Assembly (NCBI GenBank): GCA_029204045.2
Contig: CM055063.1
Coordinates: 29,808,810 to 29,872,809 of the forward strand
Length of the DNA stretch: 64,000 nt
Source of the DNA: Tillandsia leiboldiana
Taxonomy: Eukaryota; Streptophyta; Magnoliopsida; Poales; Bromeliaceae
Reading direction: 5' to 3'
Below the pieces are notes generated by a model. That model did not search any database. It was not told where the DNA came from and was given only the letters and a program-made list of their open reading frames with translations. Shown here one piece after another: positions 20,739-31,095 of this stretch. The translations under genes were made by a program, and so were the position numbers. The first letter of the stretch is position 1, and the number at the start of each line of letters is the position of its first letter.

Positions 20739-21026
20739 GAAACCGCTCGCGAAAAATCCTGCGAAAACTGCTAGCGAAACCGCTCGCGAAAAATACTGCG
20801 AAAACTGCTAGCGAAACCGCTCGCGAAAAATCATGCGAAAACTGCTAGCGAAACCGCTCGCGAAAAATCCTGCGAAAACTGCTAGCGAAACCGCTCGCGA
20901 AAAATCCTGCGAAAACTGCTAGCGAAAACCGCTCGCGAAAATCCTGCGAAAACTGCTAGCGAAACCGCTCGCGAAAAATCCTGCGAAAACTGCTAGCGAA
21001 ACCGCTCGCGAAAAATCCTGCGAAAA
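20739..21026 (-). repeat. 37-bp tandem repeat in LTR-G1
   Basis: About 7.8 copies of a 37-bp unit containing CGCTCGCGAAAAATCCTGCG and ending CTGCTAGC. One copy has single-base length changes. LTR-G2 has about 6.7 copies at 27114-27365. The LTR of G3 has a different 20-bp repeat here. Confidence 0.9.
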
Positions 21027-21744
21027 CAGCGCCGACGGCGAAGACGACGCCCGACGGCGAAAAAAACAGCGCCGACGCGCAAACCGAGGTGTAGCCCGCT
21101 GTCCGGGTGTACGCCGAGCGGCGATATCCCAGCCGCGCGACGAGGGAGGCCCGCCGCGCGGCGCCGAACCAAGCCGCGCCGCGCAGCGACCTGCTGCGCG
21201 GTGCCGGAGCGCGCCGCGCAGCGCCCTGCGGCGCTGCGCGCGCGCCCGCGCAGGCCCGCGCGCGGCCCGCGCCGCCCTGCCGCGCAGGCCCGTGTGCGGC
21301 CCGCCCGGCCCTGTCGCGCGCGCCCGCGCACGGCCAGGCAGCGCCCGCGCGGCGCTGCACCAGGGCGCAACGCCCTGGTGTAGCCAGCGCACTCGGCAGT
21401 GCCGCTGGGTGCTGCCAGTGTTGCAGCACCCCGGCGGCTGCTGCGCGCGGAGCCTTTGTGCGCCCGCGCAGCAGCCGCGCCGGCCGCGCGTGCGCCATTG
21501 CGCGCGTGCGCGGCTCCCACGGCGGCAACCCCCCGCGCACGAAAACTAAAATAAAAACAATAAATAAATCCCTTAAAGCTCCAAAACACCAAAAACTGTA
21601 CAAAACAGAAAATGCTTACCTTGCCGTCGCACGCCGCATGCCCACAAGCTCCAAACGGCATCAACGGGGAGTCCTCAACCAAAAATCACCTCAAAACCCT
21701 TGCTTTCCCTCTTCATTTCCTTCTTGTTCTTCTATTTCCTCTCT

Positions 21745-21830
21745 TTTCTTCTTCTTTCTTTCTTTCTTTCTCTTTTCCTTTCTTTCTTTCCTGCTTTTCT
21801 CCCAAGCAACAGAGAAGGCCCCTTTTTATA
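21745..21830 (-). promoter_or_regulatory. LTR-G1 core promoter: TATA and downstream CTTT tract
   Basis: TATAAAAA on the minus strand (plus TTTTTATA at 21823-21830), followed by a GAAA-rich (plus strand CTTT) microsatellite in the presumed leader. LTR-G2 has the same at 28010-28101. The LTR of G3 has the CT tract but no clear TATA. Confidence 0.6.
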
Positions 21831-21882
21831 AAGCAAAACTAAATTAATTATTTGATTAAACTAATCCAAAAAGCCCACTCCA

Positions 21883-22260
21883 ACTCACTTTTTGCCCTCG
21901 GGCCCTCCGCCGCTATCCGGAACCTCCTGAACTCAGCTGTAAATCGAAAGTACACGTGCTCACAGCTTTTTCTCTTCAAAAAGCTCATCCGTTGAGTCAG
22001 GGTGCTCAAATCAATACCGGCTCCAAAATTGCCAGTTCCGACTCACTTTTTGCCTCCGGATCCTCCGCGTCAGTCCGGAACCTCCCGAACTCCGCTGTAA
22101 ATCAAAAGTACACGTGTTCACAGCTTTTTCTCTTCAAAAAGATCATCCGTTGAGTCGGGGTGCTCAAATCAAATACCGGCTCCAAAATTGCCAGTTCCGA
22201 CTCACTTTTTGCCTCCGGATCCTCCGCGTCAGTCCGGAACCTCCCGAACCTCGCTGTAAT
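21883..22260 (-). repeat. 158-bp tandem repeats in the U3 of LTR-G1
   Basis: Two full copies and one partial copy start at 21883, 22041 and 22200 (marker ACTCACTTTTTGCC), upstream of TATA in the element's direction. LTR-G2 has starts at 28154, 28313 and 28472. G3 has two. They look like U3 enhancer-type repeats. Confidence 0.8.
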
Positions 22261-22506
22261 CTGAAAGTACACCTGTTCCAAGTGTTCCTCAATCTCCGGC
22301 ACTCCACGGTGAAGTCGGTAATTTCCAAATCTCATCCTCAATCGGCATACAAAGCCCGAAAAAACCCCGAATCGAGCTGGAGCTTCTGCGTTGATCCGAA
22401 TCAACCCGGCATCAACTGTAAACTCAAATGCAACATGCCCAAGGCAACTCTCTACTCCAAGCCCTCTGAGTGGTCGGCGCGCTATCCGAAGACCCGGTAC
22501 TCTACA

Positions 22507-22941
22507 CTCTCCCCTCCTTCAAATGGTTTCGTCCTCGAAACCAAAACACACCCCCTACCACAAAAAAAAAAAAACCTACATCAGGAACATCATCAACTCC
22601 CACTTTCAATTTGAAAAGCAGTCGAAATTAGCGAAAAGTCTGAAATCTCCCAAGGACCGATGCCTTCACCCCAATCAAACAAGAACGGGTTCCAGCATCG
22701 CCTCCATTCCTGGAGTAATCCTTCGAAATTTTTCGCCCCGTTCGCCAGTTTCGGTGACAAATCGGGAAAACAAGGAGAGAGGTGTTGACGCTGTCCCTGA
22801 TGTGGCCGCAACCTAAAACCACAATCCAACAACTCAACCAAGTAGGGGTGCAAAAACCCTAAGCTCAACAACTGGAAAAGAAGTCATACCGAGTACCATG
22901 CAATCCGCTATCCTGGCGCCCTCCAAACGAGCAGCCCAAAC
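22507..22941 (-). other. 3' non-coding region and polypurine tract of the gag2 unit
   Basis: The sequence after gag2 reaches a gypsy-type end, TTTCGAGGACGAAACC, then AAGGAGGGGAGAG (22507-22519) directly before the 3' LTR. There is room for no protease, RT or integrase. The same end occurs in G3 (32514-32526). Confidence 0.8.
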
Positions 22942-24214
22942 TCATCCTCTCGATGAGGGTGGTCGTCGTCCTGGCTGCCCCGACGTCTTGGCCTCATCTG
23001 GCTGGCGGTAAGTTGGGGGAGCTCCCTCTTCCGGGAAGGGTAGCGGGGGTGCTGTCGCAAGCGGCATTACCGAAAGTACAGCTCGAGGGCATGCTGCCTG
23101 AAAGTGTCCCGACTGTCCACACAAAAAGCATCGCCCCTGTCTATGATCACACAGCTGCACTGCATGCGGTCCTCCGCAAAGGACACACACATCCTGATAC
23201 TGCTGCTGGTGCCTCGGCTGTGGGGGACCTCCTGATCTCCGTCCCCTCTGAAATCTACGACCCTCTGACTGGGATGGTGGCGGCCCCGGGGGTCCAGATC
23301 CACTAAACTGTCCAAAATCATGCGATACCGGATGCCTCACCCCGGAGCTGGGTCCTGGCGCTCTGTCCCTCTTTGACATAACCGCTGTGCCTCGGGAAAC
23401 CCACTGAGCATGCTCAACGGCTGCATCCAAAGTCGGTGATCGGTGCGAGTGAACAAGATAATAAATATCCTGATGCAGTCCTCTCTCGAACAAATCTACC
23501 TTCTGAGCCTTATCTGGGGCGACATGTGGCACACTGCTCAACAATTTCTACAACTCCCGAATGTACTCATGAAGTGGTCGATCACCCTGCTGCAATCGTC
23601 GAAGATCCCCTTCTAGCTTCTGCTTTGCACTATCAGGAAAATAGGACCCGCATAGCAAAGCTCGAAATTCTGGCCACGTCATCAACTGAACTCCTGGCGG
23701 TCCAACTGGGCGGACTCGACGCCACCAAGTCTCGGCGTCCCCCTCCAAAAAGAGTGCCCCCAAATGTACTTGATGTTCTTCCTTGATGAAGAGGTTCTCA
23801 AACAATTTTTCCATGGCCGCGATCCAGTTCTCAACCTCCCACGGTTCCGAACTCTGACCTGAGAACCGCGGGGGATGAAACTTGCTGATAAAGGATAGTC
23901 GATCCATGAGCTCCCTCTGCTCCGTCTCTGTCAACGGAGGAATCTGTGACGAGGGTCGAGGATGTCGTAACCGGAAGTACTGATGGTGGTGCCACAGGAG
24001 GTGCCCTCTGCTCCAGCATGCGCATCATACGCTCCATATTTTCCTCCTGGCGCCTGGCCGCCACCTCCTGGCGCCGCAACGCCTCTGCCATCTGGGCCAC
24101 CTGAGCCCGCAGCTCCTGTACCTCACTCTGCCTGGCCTGCTCGGCCTCTCGCCGCCCGGGCTCCTCACCCAAGGTCGAACGCCCTCTCGTTGCTACACGA
24201 CGTCTCGGCGGCAT
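22942..24214 (-). pseudogene. gag2 of the G-family array (gag-only gypsy)
   Basis: Starts MPPRRRVATRGR at 24214 with a coil-prone Gln/Arg/Glu-rich N-terminus. The gag core reads GDAETWWRRVRP, YFPDSAKQKLEGDLRRLQQG and FERGLHQDIYYLVHSH. A basic Gly/Arg linker follows, then a double finger (CVLCGGPHAVQLC and CFLCGQSGHFQAAC). An extra G near 23955 shifts the frame and an in-frame TAG follows REL near 23548, leaving three open pieces. Stop at 22942. The product would be a capsid/nucleocapsid protein. Confidence 0.9.
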
Positions 24215-24510
24215 CGCAGGTAACTGAAACAAAAACGAATGTCAGGACACAACAACCATACGACCCAATCTAGCGAGAGTCTAAAACTTGTTATCCTTCC
24301 TAATGTATTATGTTGTCTGCAGCCAACATAATCACTTTGAGAGAATAACATACCAAATCACTCATCCCAACCCTAGGGAGAGGTAAAAACTCAATCTGGA
24401 CTCTCGCTAAAAGTCACGACTCTCACGTAGTCATCCTAATGTCCAACCACAAGCCTAGGGTCTCTAAGTCCTCAATGACCTATATCCTAGGCTCTGATAC
24501 CACTCTAATC
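24215..24510 (-). other. G-family leader with primer binding site (unit 2)
   Basis: Near-identical to 18667-18963. Primer site TGGTATCAGAGC on the minus strand at 24491-24502, eight bases from LTR-G2. Confidence 0.85.
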
Positions 24511-27500
24511 TGTCACGCCCCGGGGTCGAAACTGCGACCCGGGCTCGCTAACAGATCCGCCATCTGTACGGAAACTGCCGTACAGACGAAGCGTCTAACC
24601 TGCAAAGACAGAACTACAGCTACACAGATATCAGAGCGGATAAGAAAGCTATAATATAAAATCTCATCTACTACAAAGCTGCAACAAAACATAGCCTATC
24701 TCCCAAAAACAAGATGATACAAATAGAAGTCCACCTATACAACATCTACAAATCCAAATGGGAGATAGCTAAATAGGAAATATAACCATACATAATCAAG
24801 CTCCCACAGTCTGGGATGGTACATCTACCTCACTCTAAAGTAACAATGCTGGTAGGGAACTATCACGCGACACCCTGTCCTCGGTCCGTCCAGTCAAGCT
24901 CGGCAGGAACGGAAGAAAAGCCTCAGCAACCTGTCACCGACAGAGGGTGTGAGAACTACATCCTACAGTAGTTCTCAGTGGGTACCGTCTCCAAGAACCA
25001 CGGTCTGCCCACTAAGTCTACTAGAGGCATAAGATAACAGGAAAGACTGTGATAATTAAAATAAGCTGGAAAAGAATCTACAGCTATCACGCCTCTATCT
25101 ACTATGCTTAATAGGAAGAGAATATGGATGATGGTATGCAGCCACTCACTGCTGACAATATGTCACAAGTACTATGCTCAAGAAACTCTACTGTGACACA
25201 TGCTATGCCATCACTCTCTCAGTGTAACCCAAATCTCAGCGACTGCCACATAGGGTCCAGTCGTGTCAAGCCTGCGCCCCCTAGTGTATCAACCAGGGTG
25301 TCCAATCGGACTATCTCGATCTCACACAAAGTGACCCCATGGTAGCTCGGCCTGGGGTATCAAGCGACCTCTAGTATATGAACTAGGCGCATCATCGCAG
25401 CCTCGTCAGGCTCGGTATCATCATCGCACCCGGGGCGTAGCTCGAGGGGAGCGACCCCACCGAACTCAAGTATCACAGCTGTATCACTGTCTCACAGTGG
25501 CTCCTGCAGGCTATAGTCCACGATCAAACAGATCGGTATCACGATGCTCAAGCACAACTCAGTCGGAGAACCCTCCACGACTCAATCTCACAACACTGAC
25601 CCACTCCAAGAAAGTACTACAGAGCTGGGACCACCGTCTCTCCCAACGGCTCCCACGACAACACACCACTCATAGGCGAGAAGAACCGACTGACGCGGCA
25701 AAGATCCGAAAATCCCGATAGACCCGTGCCTAGAACCCCAATCAAACAAGAACAGTCTCTAGGCTCGGCCTATCGAAGCTCTCGATCCTTTACCGTTCAG
25801 GGATTCGGCCCCTCTCGGTTAAAGTGGGAAACTGTCTCAACACACAAACTCACGCCTGGAGATGCTCCACAGCCAGATCCGCGAAGGGTCCGAAACCCCG
25901 GGAGACTAACACCTACGTCCCCAAGAAAGAAAACAGCCCTTAGAACCTAGATCACTCGAATCATCTCGGGTGAATAAGTTTATAAGAAACAATGACGTTA
26001 TTTTAAAAAACCCTTTGATCTGAGAGAAATCCATCTTTTAATGATTTTTATTCTTTTCAGGAAAACCCTTTGAAAACAAGTTTTATGTCCAAACCTCGAA
26101 GAGCCACTGCCCTCGTCCTATCAAACAAGAATAGACTCAGGCATCCCTGCGAGGCTTGGGAGAAAACATTGGCTGACTAAAATCATGTGTTCGTCTAAAA
26201 AAGGTTCTGGGTTCAAGGTCCTGCTAACACACGTGCACCACGATCACAACGTGGTGGGGACGAGAAGAACAGCGAAAACTAAAAACCCGGGACCACCGTT
26301 TATCTGAAACGGTTCCCAAAACACCAACACTGGCCTAACCCAGCCACCAGACCCCACTCGGCCCCCAGACCCGAGTACAACACCCGTCCCACCACACTCT
26401 GACCACTCGGCCCACTACCCGGGCGGAGAACTCTATGTCCAGAAGGATATGCAATGTGTGGGATGTCTAAAGCATAAAAGAACCTAGCCCAGATTAAGGT
26501 TCTCTATTGGTTTGGTCAAACACATGCACATATGACGGGGGTGCTAGTTAAGTTCCAAGAAAACACTTAAACTAGCATGCAATCCTATCACAATAGAATT
26601 AGAAGGAAGTCCGTAGACTTGGAGAGAAAAACCAACCCACCTCAGCTTGCCACTAATTGCTTGTCGACACTTGCAATTGGGCTCAGCGGGATTACCTTGC
26701 CTCCACGAGGTCCGCACGCAAAACGGAGCACGCAGCGTCCTACCACACGATCGCGCGCTCAGCGGATGCCCCGAAACAAGCCCGCGGGTCCACGCGACGG
26801 AAAAACTCACAACCGGTCCCGACGGAAGCTAAAAACCGCACTGCAAGCTGCCAGAAGAGAAGAAATCGCAAAATCAATCAAAACGGTCGAAAACCGAGCA
26901 TCCGGCGGTGAAAAAGGCCTCCGTCGGCGAAAAACTGCTCAAAAACAGCTTGCGAAAAACTCCACAAAAATCTGCTCGCGAAGCTACTTGCGAAAAGCTG
27001 CTCGCGAAAAAACCTGCTCGAAAACCGCTCGCAAAACTGCTCGCAAAATGCCTAAAACTGCTCGACAAAAACTGGGCGAAAACCGCGCGCGAAAAGGCTC
27101 GAAAACTGCTTGCAAAACCGCTCGCGAAAAATCCTGCGAAAACTGCTAGCGAAACCGCTCGCGAAAAATCCTGCGAAAACTGCTAGGGAAACCGCTCGCG
27201 AAAAATCCTGCGAAAACTGCTAGCGAAACCGCACGCAAAAAATCCTGCGAAAACTGCTAGCGAAACCGCTCGCGAAAAATCCTGCGAAAACTGCTAGCGA
27301 AACCGCTCGCGAAAATCCTGCGAAAACTGCTAGCGAAACCGCTCGCGAAAAATCCTGTGAAAACAGCGCCGACGGCGAAGACGACGCCCGACGGCGAAAA
27401 AAACAGCGCCGGCGCGCAAACCGAGGTGCAGCCCGCTGTCCTGGTGCACGCCGAGCGGCGATATCCCAGCCGCGCGACGAGGGAGGCCCGCCGCGCGGCG

Positions 27501-28778
27501 CCGAACCAAGCCGCGCCGCGCAGCGACCTTCTGCGCGTGGGGCCCGCCCGGCCCTACCGCGCGCGCGCCTGTGCGCAGCCATGCCGCGCGCGCGCCCGCG
27601 CGCGGCCAGGCAGCGCCCGCGCGGCTCTGCACCAGGGCACAACGCCCTGGTGCAGCCAGCGCACTCGGCAGTGCCGCTGGGTGCTGCCAGTGTTGCAGCA
27701 CCCCGGCGGCTGCTGCGCGCGGCGCCTTTGTACGCCCGCGCAGCAGCCGCGCCGGCCGGGCGTGCGCCATTGCGCGCACGCGCGGCTCCCACGGCGGCAA
27801 CCCCCCGCGCACGAAAACTAAAATAAAAACAATAAATAAATCCCTTAAAGCTCCAAAACACCAAAAACTGTATAAAACAGAAAATGCTTACCTCGCCGTC
27901 GCACGCCGCATGCCCACAAGCTCCAAACGGCATCAACGTGGAGTCCTCAACCAAAATCACCTCAAACCCCTTGCTTTCCCTCTTCATTTCCTTCTTGTTC
28001 TTCCATTTCCTCTATTTTCTTCTTCTTTCTTTCTTTCTTTCTCTTTTCCTTTCTTTCTTTCCTGCTTTTCTCCCAAGCAACAGAGAAGGCCCCTTTTTAT
28101 AAAGCAAAACTAGATTAATTATTTAATTAAACTAATCCAAAAAGCCCACTCTAACTCACTTTTTGCCCTCGGGCCCTCCGCCGCTATCCGGAACCTCCCG
28201 AACTCAGCTGTAAATCGAAAGTACACGTGCTCACAGCTTTTTCTCTTCAAAAAGCTCATCCGTTGAGTCGGGGTGCTCAAATCAAATACCGGCTCCAAAA
28301 TTGCCAGTTCCGACTCACTTTTTGCCTCCGGATCCTCCGCGTCAGTCCGGAACCTCCCGAACTCCGCTGTAAATCGAAAGTACACGTGTTCACAGCTTTT
28401 TCTCTTCGAAAATCTCATCCGTTGAGTCGGGGTGCTCAAATCAAATACCGGCTCCAAAATTGCTAGTTCCGACTCACTTTTTGCCTCCGGATCCTCCGCG
28501 TCAGTCCGGAACCTCCCAAACCTCGCTGTAATCTGAAAGTACACCTGTTCCAAGTGTTCCTCAATCTCCGGCACTCCACGGTGAAGTCGGTAATTTCCAA
28601 ATCTCATCCTCAATCGGCATACAAAGCCCGAAAAAACCCCGAATCGAGCTGGAGCTTCTGCGTTGATCCGAATCATCCCGGCATCAACTGTAAACTCAAA
28701 TGCAACATGCCCAAGGTAACTCTCTGCTCCAAGCCCTCTGAGTGGTCGGCGCGCTATCCGAAGACCCGGTACTCTACA
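24511..28778 (-). repeat. LTR-G2 (4268 bp, the fullest G-family LTR)
   Basis: TGTAGAGTACC...CGTGACA on the minus strand. Includes about 0.85 kb absent from LTR-G1 (roughly 25550-26405), the 37-bp repeat (27114-27365), a GC-rich part (27400-27800), the CT tract (28010-28072), TATA (28094-28101) and U3 repeats (28154-28600). GC-rich long frames within it are not genes. The sequence right of it (TACAC...) belongs to element H. Confidence 0.88.
27114..27365 (-). repeat. 37-bp tandem repeat in LTR-G2
   Basis: About 6.7 copies of the same unit as in LTR-G1, with scattered single-base changes. Confidence 0.9.
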
Positions 28779-29206
28779 TACACACTCGAAGAGTAATCAA
28801 CCTCCCTATCGATCTTCTTGTACCGAGATATTTAAACTCAGCCACTACGAAGTAACCCTTCTGCCGCGTGTGCTGCATCCCAATCCTTCCCTTCTAGAGC
28901 TTCATTCACTGCAAGACCACAACCCCGGAAGCACAATGCCGCGCAATGTGTTCCTCTCTTTTCCTAAGACGCGAACGCCACTTCACGAGCTCAGGTTCCT
29001 TAGGCACCCGCCTAATTCCACAAATACTGTACTAGTGTCCGCCACACTCTGACTCCGCATCTCCCACAAGCGTAATCCTGCCACAGTGTCTCGTCGACGT
29101 CTAGTACCTTCATTGGAGTGACTCCACTCACACCAACTTCGCCGCGAAGGTCGCACCTTCCGGCCAAAACTTCAACCCATGAGCTCAACTTAGCTCTGAT
29201 ACCTCT
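28779..29206 (-). mobile_element. Element H: leader fragment with primer binding site
   Basis: Unlike the G family. On the minus strand AGGTATCAGAGC (29193-29204) lies two bases from a TG...CA boundary, one mismatch from the iMet primer site. The rest is probable 5' leader, broken off where LTR-G2 ends. The G array probably inserted here. No ORF is recognisable. Confidence 0.5.
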
Positions 29207-30789
29207 TGTCACGGGGCCAGCTTTTTCGCCTTAAAATTACCCCGTGCGGCGCTCAAGTGTCGCACACCCGAGCCAGCCTTCCCGAGTCCCCTTGCCACGG
29301 ACACGCCCTCGAACTTAAACGGCGGGATCCAACTCAGGCATTAACCAAGCATGCTCCTCCACGAGCCTGACTACCCGGCGCCGCGCCTTACGTCGAACCC
29401 TTTGTCGAACTCCGCGAGTTCCGAACAAACAACCCCGCCACCGAGGCTGGCCTTCAAGCCGAGTATATTCCTCCTAGCCGGACAAACTCTCCTCGAGAGT
29501 GCTACTTAACCGAACGTCCCTTTACCTCCGAAGAAAACATCCAGGACAATACAAGTTCTCACAACTTAGTCCATTTGAATGGGCCCGAGCGAGCCGCCCT
29601 TGCGCGTTCCGCTCGTCTGCTTAACCGAGCGACCCGTCCCACGCATCTCGCCCGTTCGCCAGCCCATTGCCTTGCCAAGGCGCCGCGCGCCCCGCAATTC
29701 CCACGACAGGATCCATAGTCAGGTCGGGCATGACCCGTTCCGCCGGCCACCTAGTTCCGTCATCGCTCCCGATTCGGTCCAAGGTCCGCTTCCCGAATGC
29801 CCCACACTACTTGTTCCCACGTGTGTTCCCTTCGCAAGGGTTTGCCAACCTAGCGACATTCTCCCCGCATGGCCAACCCCCTGGCACCTCCATTGCACGA
29901 CCATGCTTGGCCGCCAACACACTCGGCCCAGCATCCAAGGTTGCTTGACGGATGTCGCCCACAATCGAATCTGCCTTGCTTCGCTTCGCTAGCCATTCGA
30001 CACCTCCATTGCACGACCATGCTTGGCCGCCAACACCCTCGGTCCTCTCCATGGCTCACATTACGAAAACCAGGATCGATTGTCTCCTCTTACTTCGTGG
30101 GCCGCGCCGCACGAATCCCCGCTCGGCACCGCTGCCTTTGCGAGCCTTGTCCATTACAACGGACCGACCATTCCTTCGCCTCGCAAACTTCGTAGGCCTC
30201 GCGCCTCACGAATCCCCGCTCGGCACCCACATGCCTTCGCAAGCCTTGTCCTTTGAGGCAGACCAACCTTCGCAAGACTGTCCCTAATCCGCTCGTTCGC
30301 TCCACTACAGAGATCCGAAATGGGCCTACCCCGCTCCGTAATGCCGTCGACCTCGTGTCTTTGGCATTACCCTAAGCCCGTGTGCTCAACGACCATCAAA
30401 TCCCGCTCACACGAACTTAGGCTTGGCGACTCCGCTCGCCAAGGGATGGCCTATGTCCTATAGGCCAACGGGGGAGTTGGGGCCACTTCGCAAGTGTCCA
30501 ACCCCTCCTCTAAATAACCCACGAGGCATCCACCCCTTTGGCACCCCGGGGGTACGAAGGTGCTCACCGAGGGGTACGTTTTGAAACCCAGCATGCGGCA
30601 CCATTTTCATGGTCATGGAATGGGCCATTGCTAGGGAATTGCCCCCGTTGGTTCGCCCACGGCTCAACCCTGACGGATTGTCCCAACTTCGCAAACCCGT
30701 AACTCTGTCAACCCAAATGCCTACCAAATGTCCTCCAAAAGTGGCCCCCAAGGATGTCACGGTCGAACCAACACGATCGACACGTGACA
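29207..30789 (-). repeat. Element H putative LTR (about 1583 bp)
   Basis: Bounded on the minus strand by TGTCACGTG and CCCCGTGACA, with the primer site just outside. GC-rich, with direct repeats: about 29889-29930 repeats at 30003-30044 (shared TTGCACGACCATGCTTGGCC) and about 30107-30151 repeats at 30203-30251 (ACGAATCCCCGCTCGGCACC). The left boundary is good; the right one is inferred from where G-family sequence resumes. Reading frames here carry no recognisable protein. Confidence 0.5.
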
Positions 30790-31095
30790 GCGCGGCGGCG
30801 AAAAACAGCGCTCGACGGCGAAAAACAGCAGCCGACGGTGAAAAACAGTGCCCGACTGCGAAAAACGGCCTCGGTTGGCGAAAAACTGTAGCCGACGGCG
30901 AAAAATAGCGCTCGACGGCGAAAAACAGCGCTCGACGGCGAAAAACAGTGCTCGACGGCGAAAAACGGCCTCCGTTGGCGAAAAACTGCGCCCGACGGCG
31001 AAAAACGGCCTCCGTCGGCGAAAAACTGCAGCCGACGGCGAAAAACAGCGTGCGGCGGCGAAAAACAGCGGCCGACGGCGGAAAAACGGCGCCGG
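30790..31095 (-). repeat. 20-bp tandem repeat in the G3 LTR
   Basis: About 15 degenerate copies of AAAAACNGCGCTCGACGGCG. Because 20 is not a multiple of 3 it yields long stop-poor frames in several phases, which I do not take as genes. Confidence 0.9.

Larger units (their letters stand above)
18964..22506 (-). repeat. LTR-G1 (3543 bp, internally deleted)
   Basis: On the minus strand it begins TGTAGAGTACC beside a polypurine tract and ends in GGGGCGTGACt, where the last base of the usual CA is mutated. Compared with LTR-G2 it lacks about 0.85 kb equivalent to roughly 25550-26405. It holds a 37-bp tandem array, a GC-rich part (21030-21540), a CTTT tract, a TATA box (21823-21830) and three 158-bp U3 repeats. 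Confidence 0.85.
17736..28778 (-). mobile_element. G-family gypsy array: gag1 - LTR - gag2 - LTR (no pol)
   Basis: Minus-strand Ty3/gypsy sequence. Two nearly identical gag regions alternate with two very long LTRs, each with an iMet-type primer site and the same leader. The gag2 unit (LTR-G2, 2004 bp of internal sequence, LTR-G1) contains only gag and a short 3' region, so it is a gag-only derivative of the TR-GAG kind. The gag1 unit shares LTR-G1 as its 5' LTR, giving a tandem array of the sort made by recombination between LTRs. Element B cuts gag1 at the left. The gag fingers suggest a chromovirus, possibly Tekay-like, but there is no pol to confirm this. Confidence 0.85.

Noticed and set aside
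20919..21847. Long overlapping frames (up to about 250 codons) in the GC-rich part of LTR-G1, and the same in LTR-G2 at 27220-28113
   Set aside because: Both strands and all phases are open because of base composition; Ala/Arg/Pro-rich with no domain, and they lie in an LTR.
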